Part shown: piece after piece, positions 18,938 to 27,649 of the stretch
Numbering within the stretch: the first letter of the stretch is position 1
Layout of the letters: every line of letters starts with the position of its first letter
Assembly (NCBI RefSeq): GCF_010499455.1
Contig: NZ_JAAGOH010000013.1
Span: forward strand, 1 to 64,000
Length of the DNA stretch: 64,000 bases
Direction: 5' to 3'
Source of the DNA: Ideonella livida
GTDB lineage: Bacteria; Pseudomonadota; Gammaproteobacteria; Burkholderiales; Burkholderiaceae_C
The notes under the pieces: generated by a model
What the model was told of the DNA's origin: nothing
Seen by the model: the letters and a program-made list of their open reading frames with translations, nothing else
Database searches by the model: none
Position numbers and translations under genes: made by a program

Positions 18938-19657
18938 ATGGGAAACAAGCTTTACGTCGGCAACCTGTCCTACAGCGTGCGTGACGACTCCCTCCATCAA
19001 GCCTTCTCCGAGTTTGGCGCCGTCACGTCGGCCAAGGTGATGATGGACCGTGAAACCGGCCGCTCCAAGGGCTTTGGTTTCGTTGAGATGGGCTCGGACG
19101 CCGAAGCCCAGGCCGCCATCGAAGGCATGAACGGCCAGCAACTGGAAGGCCGCGCCATCGTCGTCAACGAGGCCCGTCCGCGCGAGGAGCGTCCGGGTGG
19201 CTTTGGCGGCGGCAACCGTGGCGGCTTCGGCGGCGGTGGCGGCGGCGGCTACGGTGGTGGCGGTTACGGCGGCGGCGGTGGTGGCTATGGCGGCGGTGGC
19301 CGCAGCCCCTACGGCGGCGGTGGCCGCAGCCCCTACGGCGGCGGTGGCCGCGGTGGCTTTGGTGGCGGCCGTGGCGCTGAAGGCGGCGGCAGCACCGAAA
19401 GCAGCGGCTACGGTGGCGGCGGCTTCTCCGGCGGCGGCGCGCCTGCCGGCGGCAGCGGTGACAGCTACGGTGGCCGTGGCAACTACGGCAACAACAACAA
19501 CCGTGGCGGCCGCAGCGACTTCGGCGGTAACCGTGGCGGTGACGACGGTGGCTACCGTGGTGGCCGTGGCGGCCGCGACGACGGCGGCTACGGCGGTGGC
19601 CGTGGCGGCCGCGGCGGTGACGACGGCTACGGCGGCGGTGGCCGCGGCGGCTACTGA
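18938..19657 (+). CDS. RRM-domain RNA-binding protein with Gly/Arg-rich tail
   Basis: 239 residues from ATG 18938 (MGNKLYVGNLSY), 8 bases after AGGAG; an ATG at 18917 lies ahead of that site. One RNA recognition motif covers residues 1-80: RNP2 KLYVGNLSY and RNP1 SKGFGFVEM, with aromatic residues for base stacking. The rest is a low-complexity tail of Gly, Arg, Tyr and Asn with RGG and GGYGGG units, including a tandem 24-bp repeat (19289-19336) encoding GGGGRSPY twice. This resembles cyanobacterial Rbp and plant GR-RBP proteins, RNA chaperones often induced by cold. The tail is unusually long for bacterial members. Monocistronic, with its own promoter and terminator. Confidence 0.92.
   Translation: MGNKLYVGNLSYSVRDDSLHQAFSEFGAVTSAKVMMDRETGRSKGFGFVEMGSDAEAQAAIEGMNGQQLEGRAIVVNEARPREERPGGFGGGNRGGFGGGGGGGYGGGGYGGGGGGYGGGGRSPYGGGGRSPYGGGGRGGFGGGRGAEGGGSTESSGYGGGGFSGGGAPAGGSGDSYGGRGNYGNNNNRGGRSDFGGNRGGDDGGYRGGRGGRDDGGYGGGRGGRGGDDGYGGGGRGGY
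19289..19336 (+). repeat. Tandem 24-bp repeat within the Gly-rich tail
   Basis: Two exact, adjacent 24-bp copies (19289-19312 and 19313-19336) followed by a partial third, each coding GGGGRSPY. The unit is a multiple of three, so slippage would change tail length without a frameshift. Confidence 0.85.
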
Positions 19658-19710
19658 TCCTGCCCATCCGGCCGGCACGGCCGGATGCCATGCGGATCAC
19701 CGATCCTGAC

Positions 19711-19734
19711 ACGGGGCGCCTTGGGGCGCCCCGT
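19711..19734 (+). terminator. Intrinsic terminator after the RRM gene
   Basis: ACGGGGCGCC, TTGG loop, GGCGCCCCGT: perfect 10-bp arms, then a moderately T-rich TCGCTTTGG. A second hairpin (ATCCGGCC / GGCCGGAT, 19666-19686) lies directly after the stop codon. Confidence 0.7.
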
Positions 19735-19792
19735 TCGCTTTGGGGCCCGCGCCGATGCCGGCGGCCCGCCTCAGCGTGCCGGTCGCCCCGCG

Positions 19793-20476
19793 TCAGCGGG
19801 CGGGGGCGGCGGTCTCCGGCATCAGCACCACACGCGCTGGCCCCTTAAGCGTCAGCCGTTGGGCCAGGCCGTCGTACTCCAGGGCCTGCGCACGGAACTC
19901 GCTGCGCCCCTGACGGGCCAGGATGGGCTGGTCGCCGCTGAGCCGCTGCACGCGGCTGTCGTAGCGGAAATGCTCCCCCTGGAAGAACACGGGCTCGGCG
20001 CCGGCCAAGGCGCTGCTGAGGTGGGCCCCACCCCGCAGCTCCACCACCTCCGCGCCCTTGCCCACCCAACCCTGGCGGGCCGAAGCCAGGGTGCGCCGGC
20101 CATCGGCGCCACGGTGGTCCAGCCGCAGCACGTCCACCTCCAAGGTGTCGCCCACCGGCCGGTGGCGCAGCTGCTCGCCACGGATCTCGGCGACAAAGGC
20201 TCCGTCAGGGGCATAACGCCAGAGGGTGAAGGACTCCAGCGCATAGTCCGGCTCGGTCGCGTCCGGGGTAGGCGCGGCCAGGCGCTCCTGCTTGGGGGCC
20301 ACGCGCACCGCCCACCAACTGCCCGCAGCCAGCACGGCCATCAACAGCAAGGGCAGTGACGCCCCCCAAAGCTCGCGCAGCAGGCTGGGCCAGCGCCGCG
20401 CAGCGGCGCCCAGACGGCCCGCACCGCGCTCGTCGGGGGCGGGCGGCGGCAGAGGGGCGGCGGCGGGTTCGGCCAC
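19793..20476 (-). CDS. lptC: LPS export ABC transporter periplasmic protein LptC
   Basis: 227 residues. A Pro/Ala-rich cytosolic N-terminus of about 35 residues precedes one membrane anchor (LWGASLPLLLMAVLAAGSWWAV), followed by a beta-jellyroll periplasmic domain with YALESFTLWRYAPDGAFVAEIRG and LPS-bridge strands. LptC docks on LptB2FG and passes LPS to LptA. It follows kdsC by 11 bp in the kdsD-kdsC-lptC order usual in this group, but lptA and lptB, which normally come next, are absent: the gene runs into the RRM terminator region. Identity rests on topology and context as much as on sequence. Confidence 0.85.
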   Translation of the reverse strand: MAEPAAAPLPPPAPDERGAGRLGAAARRWPSLLRELWGASLPLLLMAVLAAGSWWAVRVAPKQERLAAPTPDATEPDYALESFTLWRYAPDGAFVAEIRGEQLRHRPVGDTLEVDVLRLDHRGADGRRTLASARQGWVGKGAEVVELRGGAHLSSALAGAEPVFFQGEHFRYDSRVQRLSGDQPILARQGRSEFRAQALEYDGLAQRLTLKGPARVVLMPETAAPAR

Positions 20477-20487
20477 GGGCGGCGGTC

Positions 20488-21078
20488 TCAGCGGCCGTCC
20501 AGCGTCGCCAGCTGCCCGCGCAGCAGCGGGGCATAGCGCCCGGCCGCCACCAGCAGCAGGTCGCAGAACTCGCGGGCGGCGCCCTCGCCGCCGCGCTGCC
20601 GGGTGATGTGGTGCACCCGGGCCAGCACTTCGGCATGGGCATTGGGCGGCGCACAGGCCAGTCCGGCACGCGTCAGCAGGGGCAGGTCAGGCCAGTCATC
20701 GCCCATGGCGGCCACCTCGGGCCAGTCCACGCCCAGCTGGGCCAACAGCGGGGTGGCGGCGGCGAGCTTGTCGCCCACGCCGTAGACGGCATGCGCCAGG
20801 CCCAGGTCGGCCACACGCCGACGCACCGCCGGCGAGTCACGGCCGGTGATGATCACCGGGGTGATGCCGCACTGCTGCAGCGACTTCAGGCCGTGGCCGT
20901 CCAGCACCGAGAAGCCCTTGAGCGTCTCGCCCTCCGCGCCGATGAACAGGCGGCCATCGGTGAGCACGCCGTCCACGTCGAACAGGGCGGCTTTCATGCC
21001 GGCGCCGGTGCCCTGGGCGCGCAACAGCAGCTCGGGGGCGAAGTTCAGGACCGGCTGGGTCAAGTCGACAGGTCGCAT
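20488..21078 (-). CDS. kdsC: 3-deoxy-D-manno-octulosonate-8-phosphate phosphatase
   Basis: 196 residues. HAD-superfamily type C0 phosphatase that releases Kdo from Kdo-8-phosphate. HAD motif I is FDVDGVLTDG (nucleophile and acid Asp, about residues 33-42), motif II is IITGRDS, and motif IV is AMGDDWPDLPLL. It lacks a large cap domain and is active as a tetramer in relatives. The gene begins one base after the kdsD stop and sits 11 bp ahead of lptC, so the three form an operon for Kdo synthesis and LPS export. Confidence 0.95.
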   Translation of the reverse strand: MRPVDLTQPVLNFAPELLLRAQGTGAGMKAALFDVDGVLTDGRLFIGAEGETLKGFSVLDGHGLKSLQQCGITPVIITGRDSPAVRRRVADLGLAHAVYGVGDKLAAATPLLAQLGVDWPEVAAMGDDWPDLPLLTRAGLACAPPNAHAEVLARVHHITRQRGGEGAAREFCDLLLVAAGRYAPLLRGQLATLDGR

Positions 21079-21079
21079 C

Positions 21080-22075
21080 TCAGATCACCTTGGCGCGCAT
21101 CAGGTCGTTGGTGTTGAGTGCGCCGGCCAGGCGCCCCTCGGCATCCACCGCCAGCACGCTGGTGATGCGGTGCTGCTCCATCATCTCGGCCGCATCCACC
21201 GCCAGGGCGTCGGCGCGAATCAGCTTGGGGTGCGGGTTCATCACCTCACCGGCCCGCAGGGCGCGCAGGTCGGCCCCGGTCTCGATCAGGCGCCGCAGGT
21301 CGCCGTCGGTGAAGATGCCGGCGGGCCGCTGGTCCTGCAGCACGACGGCAAAGCCCAGGCCCTTGCCGCTCATGACATGCATCATGTCCAAGAAACCGGT
21401 GTCGGGCGTGATGCAGGGCAGGGCCTCACCAGTGCGCATCAGGTCACGCACATGCATCAGCAACTTGCGGCCCAGGGCCCCCCCCGGATGGGAGCGGGCG
21501 AAGTCGTGCTCACGGAAGCCCCGGGCGTCCAGCAAGGCCACGGCCAAGGCGTCGCCCAGGGCGATCTGGGCCGTGGTGCTGGCAGTGGGGGCCAGGTTGA
21601 GCGGGCAGGCCTCCTGGGTGATATGGGTCAGCAGCACGACATCGGCATGACGGGCCAGGGTGGACTCGGCGCGGCTGGTCATGCCGATGAGCACGATGCC
21701 CAGCCGGCGCATGGCCGGCAGGATGGCGTTGATCTCATCACTCTCACCGGAGTTGGACAGGGCCAACACCACATCGGCCTCAGTCACCATGCCCAGGTCG
21801 CCGTGGGCGGCTTCACCCGGGTGGACAAAGAAGGCCGGCGTGCCAGTGGAGGCCAGGGTGGCGGCGATCTTGCGGCCCACATGGCCGCTCTTGCCCATGC
21901 CCATGACGATGACCCGCCCGCGGGCCACCAGGATGGCCTGCACCGCCGCGATGAACGAGGCGTCGAGCTGGTCACGCAGGTGGGCCAAGGCCTCGGCCTC
22001 GATGCGCAGGGTTTCGCGCGCCAATCGCAGGGCGCGTTCGGAATCGAAGTCGGTGGAGAAGTTCAAGGCAGGCAC
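21080..22075 (-). CDS. kdsD: Arabinose-5-phosphate isomerase
   Basis: Interconverts ribulose-5-phosphate and arabinose-5-phosphate, the first step to Kdo. 331 residues from GTG 22075. The same frame stays open far upstream, but that extension is antisense to the Kef gene and is not real. The SIS domain (about residues 40-170) has VIVMGMGKSGHVGRKIAATLAS and LALSNSGESDEI; two CBS domains end the protein (MRTGEALPCI...; VMNPHPKLIRADALAVDAAEMM). There is no clear ribosome site before the GTG; TTG 22066 is an alternative. First gene of kdsD-kdsC-lptC, divergent from the Kef gene. Confidence 0.93.
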   Translation of the reverse strand: MPALNFSTDFDSERALRLARETLRIEAEALAHLRDQLDASFIAAVQAILVARGRVIVMGMGKSGHVGRKIAATLASTGTPAFFVHPGEAAHGDLGMVTEADVVLALSNSGESDEINAILPAMRRLGIVLIGMTSRAESTLARHADVVLLTHITQEACPLNLAPTASTTAQIALGDALAVALLDARGFREHDFARSHPGGALGRKLLMHVRDLMRTGEALPCITPDTGFLDMMHVMSGKGLGFAVVLQDQRPAGIFTDGDLRRLIETGADLRALRAGEVMNPHPKLIRADALAVDAAEMMEQHRITSVLAVDAEGRLAGALNTNDLMRAKVI

Positions 22076-22156
22076 CTGGTCCAGAATCGGGGTGAATTCT
22101 AGGTGGCCGCCCCTGCGGCGGCCGCATTCCCTCGCCCGCAGGCCCCTCCCCCGCCC

Positions 22157-24154
22157 ATGGTCAGCACGCTCGAAGTCGTCCTCTTGTATCTGGTGGCCGC
22201 GGTGGCCGGGGTGGTGGCATGCCGCAGCCTGAAGCTGCCCCCCATGCTGGGCTATCTGGTGGTGGGCGTGGTCATCGGGCCCAACGCGCTGGCCCTGGCC
22301 AAGGATTCCGCGGGCGTGAAGTACCTGGCCGAGTTCGGCGTGGTCTTCCTGATGTTCGTCATCGGGTTGGAGTTCAACTTGCCCAAGCTGCGCAGCATGC
22401 GCACCCTGGTGTTTGGCCTGGGCCTGAGCCAGGTGGCGCTGACCACGCTGGGGGCCATGGCCGGCAATGCGCTGCTGACGCTGCTGTTCAGTTTCACGGC
22501 CCGCCCCTGGGAGCTGGGTTGGGGCGGCGCGCTGGTGCTGGGCAGCGCCATGGCCATGTCCTCCACCGCCATCGTGGTCAAGCTGCTGGCCGAGCGGCTG
22601 GAGCTGGAGAGCGAGCACGGCAAGCGGGTCATCGGCGTGCTGCTGTTCCAGGATCTGGCGGTGGTGCCGCTGCTGGTGCTCATCCCGGCGCTGGGCTCCA
22701 GCCCGGCCGATCTGGCCTGGGCACTGGCACTGGCGGTGGTCAAGGCGACGGTGCTGCTCACGGTGCTGCTGGTGGGCGGACAGCGCCTGATGCGTTGGTG
22801 GCTGACGCTGGTGGTCAAGCGCAAGAGCGATGAGCTGTTCGTGCTCAACCTGCTGCTCATCACCCTGGGCTTGTCCTGGATCACCGAGCACGCGGGCCTG
22901 AGCATGGCCCTGGGTGCCTTCGTGGCGGGCATGCTGGTGGCCGAAACCGAGTTCAAGCATCAGGTGGAAACCGACATCCGGCCCTTCCACGATGTGCTGC
23001 TGGGCCTGTTCTTCATCACCATCGGCATGAAGCTGGACTGGCGGCCCGTGTGGGACCAATGGTTCCTGGTGCTGCTGCTCACCACCGTCCCCCTGATGGC
23101 CAAGGCGGCGCTGGTGGCGGGGCTGGCCTGGGCCTTTCGCGCCGCACCGGGGGTGGCGCTGCGCACCGGCCTGTACCTGGCCCAGGCAGGCGAGTTCGGC
23201 TTCGTGCTGCTCACGCTGGGGGCCGAGCAGCACCTCATCGCGGCCCACTGGCTCAGCCCGGTGCTGGCGTCCATGGTGATCTCGATGCTGGCCACGCCCT
23301 TCGTGATCCAGCATGCCAACGCCGTGGTCATGCGGCTGGCGGCCAGCGACTGGCTGATGCAGTCGGTGCAGCTGACCACCATCGCCAAGAAGTCCATCCG
23401 CACCGAGGCCCACATCATCATCTGCGGCTACGGCCGCAGCGGCCAGAACCTGGCGCGCCTGCTCACCCAGGAGAGCATTCCTTACATGGCCCTGGACCTG
23501 GACCCGGACCGGGTACGCCAGGCCGCCGCCGCCGGCCAGAGCGTGGTCTTTGGTGACGCCGCCCGCCTGCAGAGCCTGATGGCCGCCGGCCTGGCCCGGG
23601 CCAGTGCGGTGGTGGTGAGCTACCACGACACCCCGTCGGCTCTGCGCATCCTGCAGCTGGTGCGCGAGCACGCCCCACAGGTGCCGGTGGTGGTGCGCAC
23701 CCTGGACGACACCGACCTGGAGAAGCTGCGTGCTGCTGGCGCCACCGAGGTGGTGCCCGAGGCGGTGGAGGGCTCGCTGATGCTGGCCAGCCACGCCCTG
23801 GCCCTGGTGGGCGTGCCCATGCGCCGGGTCATCCGCATCACCCGGGACGCCCGGGATGCCCGCTACGGCCTGCTGCGCGGCTACTTCCACGGTGCCGACG
23901 ACGACACCGCCGACGAGCGGGCGCAAGAGCGCCTGCGCTCGGTCACCCTGCCTCCGGGTGCGGCATGTGTGGGCCGCACCCTGGCCGACCAAGCCCTGCA
24001 CGGCATGGGCGTCAACGTGGTGTCGGTGCGCCGGGCCGACGGACGGGTGGTCAGCCCCAGCGAAGCCCTGCAGCTCACCGGGGGCGACACCCTGGTGCTG
24101 GCCGGCCTTCCCGAGACCCTGGCCCTGGCCGAGGCCCGCCTGCTGACAGGCTGA
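22157..24154 (+). CDS. Kef-type monovalent cation:proton antiporter (CPA2, YbaL-like) with RCK domain
   Basis: 665 residues from ATG 22157; an earlier start would add a Pro/Ala tail. The first 390 residues form a 12-segment CPA2 exchanger (PPMLGYLVVGVVIGPNAL, FLMFVIGLEFNLPKLRSM, ALGAFVAGMLVAET). It is followed by a TrkA-N/RCK nucleotide-binding domain (IICGYGRSGQNLARLL, about residues 415-530) and a TrkA-C domain (LPPGAACVGRTLADQAL). Such proteins protect against electrophiles by K+/H+ exchange, gated by glutathione adducts or nucleotides. No KefF/KefG partner is adjacent. Confidence 0.93.
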   Translation: MVSTLEVVLLYLVAAVAGVVACRSLKLPPMLGYLVVGVVIGPNALALAKDSAGVKYLAEFGVVFLMFVIGLEFNLPKLRSMRTLVFGLGLSQVALTTLGAMAGNALLTLLFSFTARPWELGWGGALVLGSAMAMSSTAIVVKLLAERLELESEHGKRVIGVLLFQDLAVVPLLVLIPALGSSPADLAWALALAVVKATVLLTVLLVGGQRLMRWWLTLVVKRKSDELFVLNLLLITLGLSWITEHAGLSMALGAFVAGMLVAETEFKHQVETDIRPFHDVLLGLFFITIGMKLDWRPVWDQWFLVLLLTTVPLMAKAALVAGLAWAFRAAPGVALRTGLYLAQAGEFGFVLLTLGAEQHLIAAHWLSPVLASMVISMLATPFVIQHANAVVMRLAASDWLMQSVQLTTIAKKSIRTEAHIIICGYGRSGQNLARLLTQESIPYMALDLDPDRVRQAAAAGQSVVFGDAARLQSLMAAGLARASAVVVSYHDTPSALRILQLVREHAPQVPVVVRTLDDTDLEKLRAAGATEVVPEAVEGSLMLASHALALVGVPMRRVIRITRDARDARYGLLRGYFHGADDDTADERAQERLRSVTLPPGAACVGRTLADQALHGMGVNVVSVRRADGRVVSPSEALQLTGGDTLVLAGLPETLALAEARLLTG

Positions 24155-24335
24155 GCGCGCGCGGCCGGGCGGCGGCGCAGGAAAGCCCGGATGCCCACGC
24201 GGGCATGGGCGGGTCATGCTGCAAGCCGTGACGCATGTCACGACCATGGCGCGTCCTGGTGGGCACCTCCGGCATGGTCCAGTGGCCTGCCCCAGCACCG
24301 CCAGCCCTTGCCGCCCCTTTCAGACAGGAGACTCC

Positions 24336-25307
24336 ATGGCCCTCTCACGCCGCCAGTTCGTCACCCAGTCCGCCACGCTGGCGGGCGCCTTTGCCGCCGG
24401 CGCCCTGGTGCCGACCTGGGCCCAGAACACCGACCTGGGCAACCCCACCCTGCCCGCACCGGGCTTTCGCCGCCACCGTCTGGGCCACCTGGAAATCCTG
24501 GCCCTGAACGATGGCGCAGCCCGACGCCCGCTGGGCGAGGAGTTCGTCCGCAACGCCCCGCTCAACAAGGTCCGCGCGCTGCTGGCCCTGCAAGGCCTGC
24601 CCACCGACTACATCGACATCCCGTTCACCCCCTTCGTGGTGGTGGCCGGCGGGCGCCGCATCCTGATCGACAGCGGCCTGGGCGACCTGGGCGGCCCGAC
24701 CACCGGCAAATTGCTGGCGCAGTTGCAAGCGGCCGGCCTGCAGGCCGGGGACATCGACACCGTGCTGGTCAGCCACTTCCACGGCGACCACATCAACGGC
24801 CTGCGCCACAAGGCCGGCACCTGGACCTTCCCGAATGCGCAGATCTGGGTGCCCGCGCCGGAATACGGCTTCTGGATGGACGACGCCCGCATGGAGGCGG
24901 CCCCGGCGGCCATGAAGGGCGGCTTCCAGAACGCGCGGCGGGTCTTCGGCGGGCTGCCGGCCGAGCGCCTGCAGCGCTTCGAGCCGGGCACGGAACTGCT
25001 GCCGGGCGTGCGCAGCATGGCCGCCTACGGTCACACGCCCGGCCACACCCTGTTCGAGTTCGATGGCGGCGTGCGCGAGCGCTTCCTGTACCTGGCCGAC
25101 CTGACCAACATCCCCTCGCTGTTCGCCCGCAGCCCGGACTGGGCGGTGCAGTTCGACATGGACGCCGAGGCGGCACGGCAGGTGCGCCGCCAGGTGTTCC
25201 AGAAGGTCGTCAGCGAAGGCCATCTGGTGGGCGGCTTCCACTTCCCCTTCCCGGCGCTGGGCCGCATGGTGGCCGAGGGCGAAGGCTACGAGTTCAAGCC
25301 CGTCTGA
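24336..25307 (+). CDS. Tat-exported metallo-beta-lactamase fold hydrolase
   Basis: 323 residues from ATG 24336, with CAGGAG 6 bases ahead. The Tat leader [21 protein letters not shown] ends near ALVPTWA. The metal-binding motif is [13 protein letters not shown] (HxHxDH), with further ligands in GHTPGHT and a C-terminal GGFHFPF. The [15 protein letters not shown] loop matches the lactonase/hydrolase branch (AttM/YtnP-like) rather than true beta-lactamases. Likely a periplasmic hydrolase; the substrate is unknown. No operon partner. Confidence 0.88.
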   Translation: MALSRRQFVTQSATLAGAFAAGALVPTWAQNTDLGNPTLPAPGFRRHRLGHLEILALNDGAARRPLGEEFVRNAPLNKVRALLALQGLPTDYIDIPFTPFVVVAGGRRILIDSGLGDLGGPTTGKLLAQLQAAGLQAGDIDTVLVSHFHGDHINGLRHKAGTWTFPNAQIWVPAPEYGFWMDDARMEAAPAAMKGGFQNARRVFGGLPAERLQRFEPGTELLPGVRSMAAYGHTPGHTLFEFDGGVRERFLYLADLTNIPSLFARSPDWAVQFDMDAEAARQVRRQVFQKVVSEGHLVGGFHFPFPALGRMVAEGEGYEFKPV

Positions 25308-25365
25308 AGCCGGTCAAGGCGGCGACAATGCCGGCCCCCTGGCAGCCCCGCGCTGCCCTCTAGTG

Positions 25366-25947
25366 ATGCCTCTTGCCGACATGACCTCCGCCACCGACCT
25401 GCTGAGCCTGCGCCCCCAGGACTACATCCGCGAACACATCCGCACCGTGCCGGACTGGCCGGCGGCCGGGGTGCAGTTCCGCGACATCACGCCGCTGCTG
25501 CAGAACCCGCGGGTGTTCCGGGTGCTGATCGACCAGTTCGTGCACCGCTACTTCGACATGCGGCCCGACGTGGTGGCCGGGCTGGACGCGCGCGGCTTCA
25601 TCATCGGCTCGGTGTTGGCCTACGAGCTCAACGTGGGTTTTGTGCCGATCCGCAAGAAAGGCAAGCTGCCCTTCACCACGGTGGAGGAGACCTACGAACT
25701 GGAATACGGCAGCGCCACCGTGGAGCTGCACACCGACGCCGTCAAGCCGGGCGACCGGGTGCTGCTGATCGACGACCTGATCGCCACCGGCGGCACGATG
25801 ATGGCCGGCAAGCGTCTGCTGGAGAAGCTGGGGGCCACCGTGATCGAAGGGGCCGCCATCGTCGACCTGCCCGAGCTGGGCGGCTCGGCCAAGCTGCATG
25901 CCGCCGGCCTGCCCCTCTACACGCTGGTGGACTTCGAGGGGCATTGA
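25366..25947 (+). CDS. apt: Adenine phosphoribosyltransferase
   Basis: Salvages adenine to AMP using PRPP. 193 residues from ATG 25366; GTG 25363 and ATG 25381 are alternatives and none has a clear ribosome site. Family marks are [48 protein letters not shown] and the PRPP-binding [14 protein letters not shown]. It ends convergently 31 bp from the cyclic-nucleotide-domain gene. Confidence 0.95.
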   Translation: MPLADMTSATDLLSLRPQDYIREHIRTVPDWPAAGVQFRDITPLLQNPRVFRVLIDQFVHRYFDMRPDVVAGLDARGFIIGSVLAYELNVGFVPIRKKGKLPFTTVEETYELEYGSATVELHTDAVKPGDRVLLIDDLIATGGTMMAGKRLLEKLGATVIEGAAIVDLPELGGSAKLHAAGLPLYTLVDFEGH

Positions 25948-25978
25948 GCCCCCGGCGCCGCGGCCCTCAGCCGCCGGC

Positions 25979-26449
25979 TCAGCAGGGCAGCGGCACACCG
26001 CGCTCGTGGTGCAGGCGCACCCGGCGCGCCGCCACGCCGCCGGCTGCCCGCATCAGCTCCATGGCCAGCGTGGGCTGGCGCTGGGTCAGCTCCTCAAAGC
26101 GGGCGCGCGTCAGGCACCAGACCGAACAGGCGGACATGGCCTCGACCTGGGCCATGCGCGGCGCGCTGCCAAACAGGCTGAGCTCGCCGCAGACGGCCCC
26201 CGGGCGCAGGATGGAGATGCGCCGGCGCCCCTTGGTGGCGTCCGGCACATAGGCCTGCAGCGTGCCGGACTCCAGCAGGAACATGCTGTGGCCCTGCTCG
26301 CCGTAGTGGATGAGGATGGTGCCGCGCGGCACGAGTTCGGGCTGGAGGTAGTGCGCCAGCACGCCCCACTGTTGGTGGTCGAAACGCGCGTGGAACCCCT
26401 CTTCCAACCCCAGGGTCTGCACGGCTTGGACCAGTCTGTCGATGACCAT
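25979..26449 (-). CDS. Cyclic nucleotide-binding domain protein (CRP-like sensor without DNA-binding domain)
   Basis: 156 residues from ATG 26449, with GGAGG 4 bases ahead. One cyclic nucleotide-binding/cNMP jellyroll: LVPRGTILIHYGEQGHSMFLLESG, then the phosphate-binding-cassette region GAVCGELSLFGSAPRMAQVEA, and a C helix from TRARFEELTQRQP. The chain stops before any helix-turn-helix, so it should sense or bind a partner rather than DNA. The PBC-type GELSLF is retained. An FNR/DNR-like palindrome lies 23-36 bp upstream of its start. Confidence 0.85.
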   Translation of the reverse strand: MVIDRLVQAVQTLGLEEGFHARFDHQQWGVLAHYLQPELVPRGTILIHYGEQGHSMFLLESGTLQAYVPDATKGRRRISILRPGAVCGELSLFGSAPRMAQVEAMSACSVWCLTRARFEELTQRQPTLAMELMRAAGGVAARRVRLHHERGVPLPC

Positions 26450-26471
26450 GTTGCCTCCGGGACGCCTGACC

Positions 26472-26485
26472 TTGATCCAGGTCAG
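26472..26485 (-). promoter_or_regulatory. FNR/DNR-like box upstream of the cyclic-nucleotide-domain gene
   Basis: TTGATCCAGGTCAG matches the TTGAT-N4-ATCAA consensus at 8 of 10 defined bases. It is placed 23-36 bp ahead of the ATG at 26449. It closely resembles the sites at 38733 and 43642. Confidence 0.5.
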
Positions 26486-26656
26486 GCACTGACAAAGTGG
26501 GGGGATTATGGAAAGTCCACCCCCCTGAAGTCCAAGGCAGCCCGGCGCGCCCATCGGCGCAGGCTCTCCGCCCGTCGGCGGTGACAACATGGCCTCGCAG
26601 CGCTTACCGGCGGAAACAGCACGGCAGCCGGGGGGACTTCCGTCCCGCCCCGGCGC

Positions 26657-27604
26657 TCAGCGGCCGGCCGCCCGGCCGCGGGCCTCGGCCCGTGCCAGGG
26701 CACGGGCCTTGCCCAGACGCAGCACGTCCCCTTGGTAGGCGCGCAGAAAGCGGCGGAAGTCCGGGTCTTCGTAGCGGGCCTGGCCGGTCAGGGCCGCACG
26801 CAGCCAACCCCACACCACGGCCGCGCTGCCGATGAGCAGCGGCTTCTCATTGAGGCGGAAGAGCGCGCTGGCCAGCAGGTACAGGAAACCCGTGCCCATG
26901 AAGTACTGGCCAAAGCCGTGGCGCATGCGGCCGGTGAGGATGCCGGTCTGGCTGCTGCCCATGGGACGCAGGTGCTCAAAGCGCAGTTCGGGCTCATCCC
27001 AGCTGCAGGCCCGCCAGCCCATCATGCGGCAGCGGTGGCAGTCGATGCCGTCCCACATCACCTGCCGCACAAAGCCGCCCATGGCCTTGAACCGGTCGGT
27101 GCGGTAGAACTTGGTCATGCCCAGCGAGGTGTCGTCACCATGGCGCTCATGCACCAGCGCGCCCCGGGCATCCCGCACATAGGCCTTGCCGCTGCAGGTG
27201 GCCAGCAGCGGGTCCTCACGCATGTGCGCCATCAGGCGCTCAAAGTAGCGCGGGGGCAGGTCCAGGTCCAGGTCGAGCTTGCAGAGGAACTCGTAGGCGT
27301 CCACATCCACCGCACCGTAGCCGGTGTAGAAGGCGTCGATCACCCCCGGGCCCACGGCACGGTGGCCCCGGTCGGCGCGGGTGACGATGCGGATCCAGGG
27401 GTGGCGCTCGGCGTACTCGCGCAGGATGGCGGGGGTGGCGTCGGTGGAGCCGTCGTCCACGATCACCCACAGGGCCGGCTGCACCGATTGGGCCACCACG
27501 CTGTCCAGCGTGCGGCGCATGTAGTCGGCCTCGTTGCGGCAGGGGGAGATGAGCAGGTAGCCCTGGGCGGCGCGGCCGTCGGCGGCCTTGGCGTGGGAGG
27601 TCAT
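26657..27604 (-). CDS. Glycosyltransferase family 2
   Basis: 315 residues. GT-A fold: LLISPCRNEADYMRRTLDSVVAQ, the nucleotide-sugar motif VIVDDGSTDATP (about residues 46-57), a second acidic cluster CKLDLDLDLPPRYFE and a likely catalytic WDEPELRFEHLR. A hydrophobic helix pair near residues 240-275 (FLYLLASALFRL, LLIGSAAVVWGWL) anchors it to the membrane. It follows the GT4 gene by 45 bp in the mnmE-GT4-GT2 strand run. Probably transfers a sugar in exopolysaccharide or glycolipid synthesis. Confidence 0.9.
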   Translation of the reverse strand: MTSHAKAADGRAAQGYLLISPCRNEADYMRRTLDSVVAQSVQPALWVIVDDGSTDATPAILREYAERHPWIRIVTRADRGHRAVGPGVIDAFYTGYGAVDVDAYEFLCKLDLDLDLPPRYFERLMAHMREDPLLATCSGKAYVRDARGALVHERHGDDTSLGMTKFYRTDRFKAMGGFVRQVMWDGIDCHRCRMMGWRACSWDEPELRFEHLRPMGSSQTGILTGRMRHGFGQYFMGTGFLYLLASALFRLNEKPLLIGSAAVVWGWLRAALTGQARYEDPDFRRFLRAYQGDVLRLGKARALARAEARGRAAGR

Positions 27605-27649
27605 GTCGCGTGGGTGGGGTAAAGGTCGTCAGGGCGCGGGGCGGCGGGC

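Noticed and set aside
19250-19650. CRISPR-like repeat pattern in G/C-rich DNA
   Set aside because: The repeats are in-frame Gly-rich codons of the RRM protein with no unique spacers.
22076-24298. Very long open frame continuing kdsD upstream through the Kef region on the minus strand
   Set aside because: It is antisense to the well-supported Kef antiporter, is rich in His/Gln/Gly low-complexity sequence, and KdsD similarity begins only near 22075.
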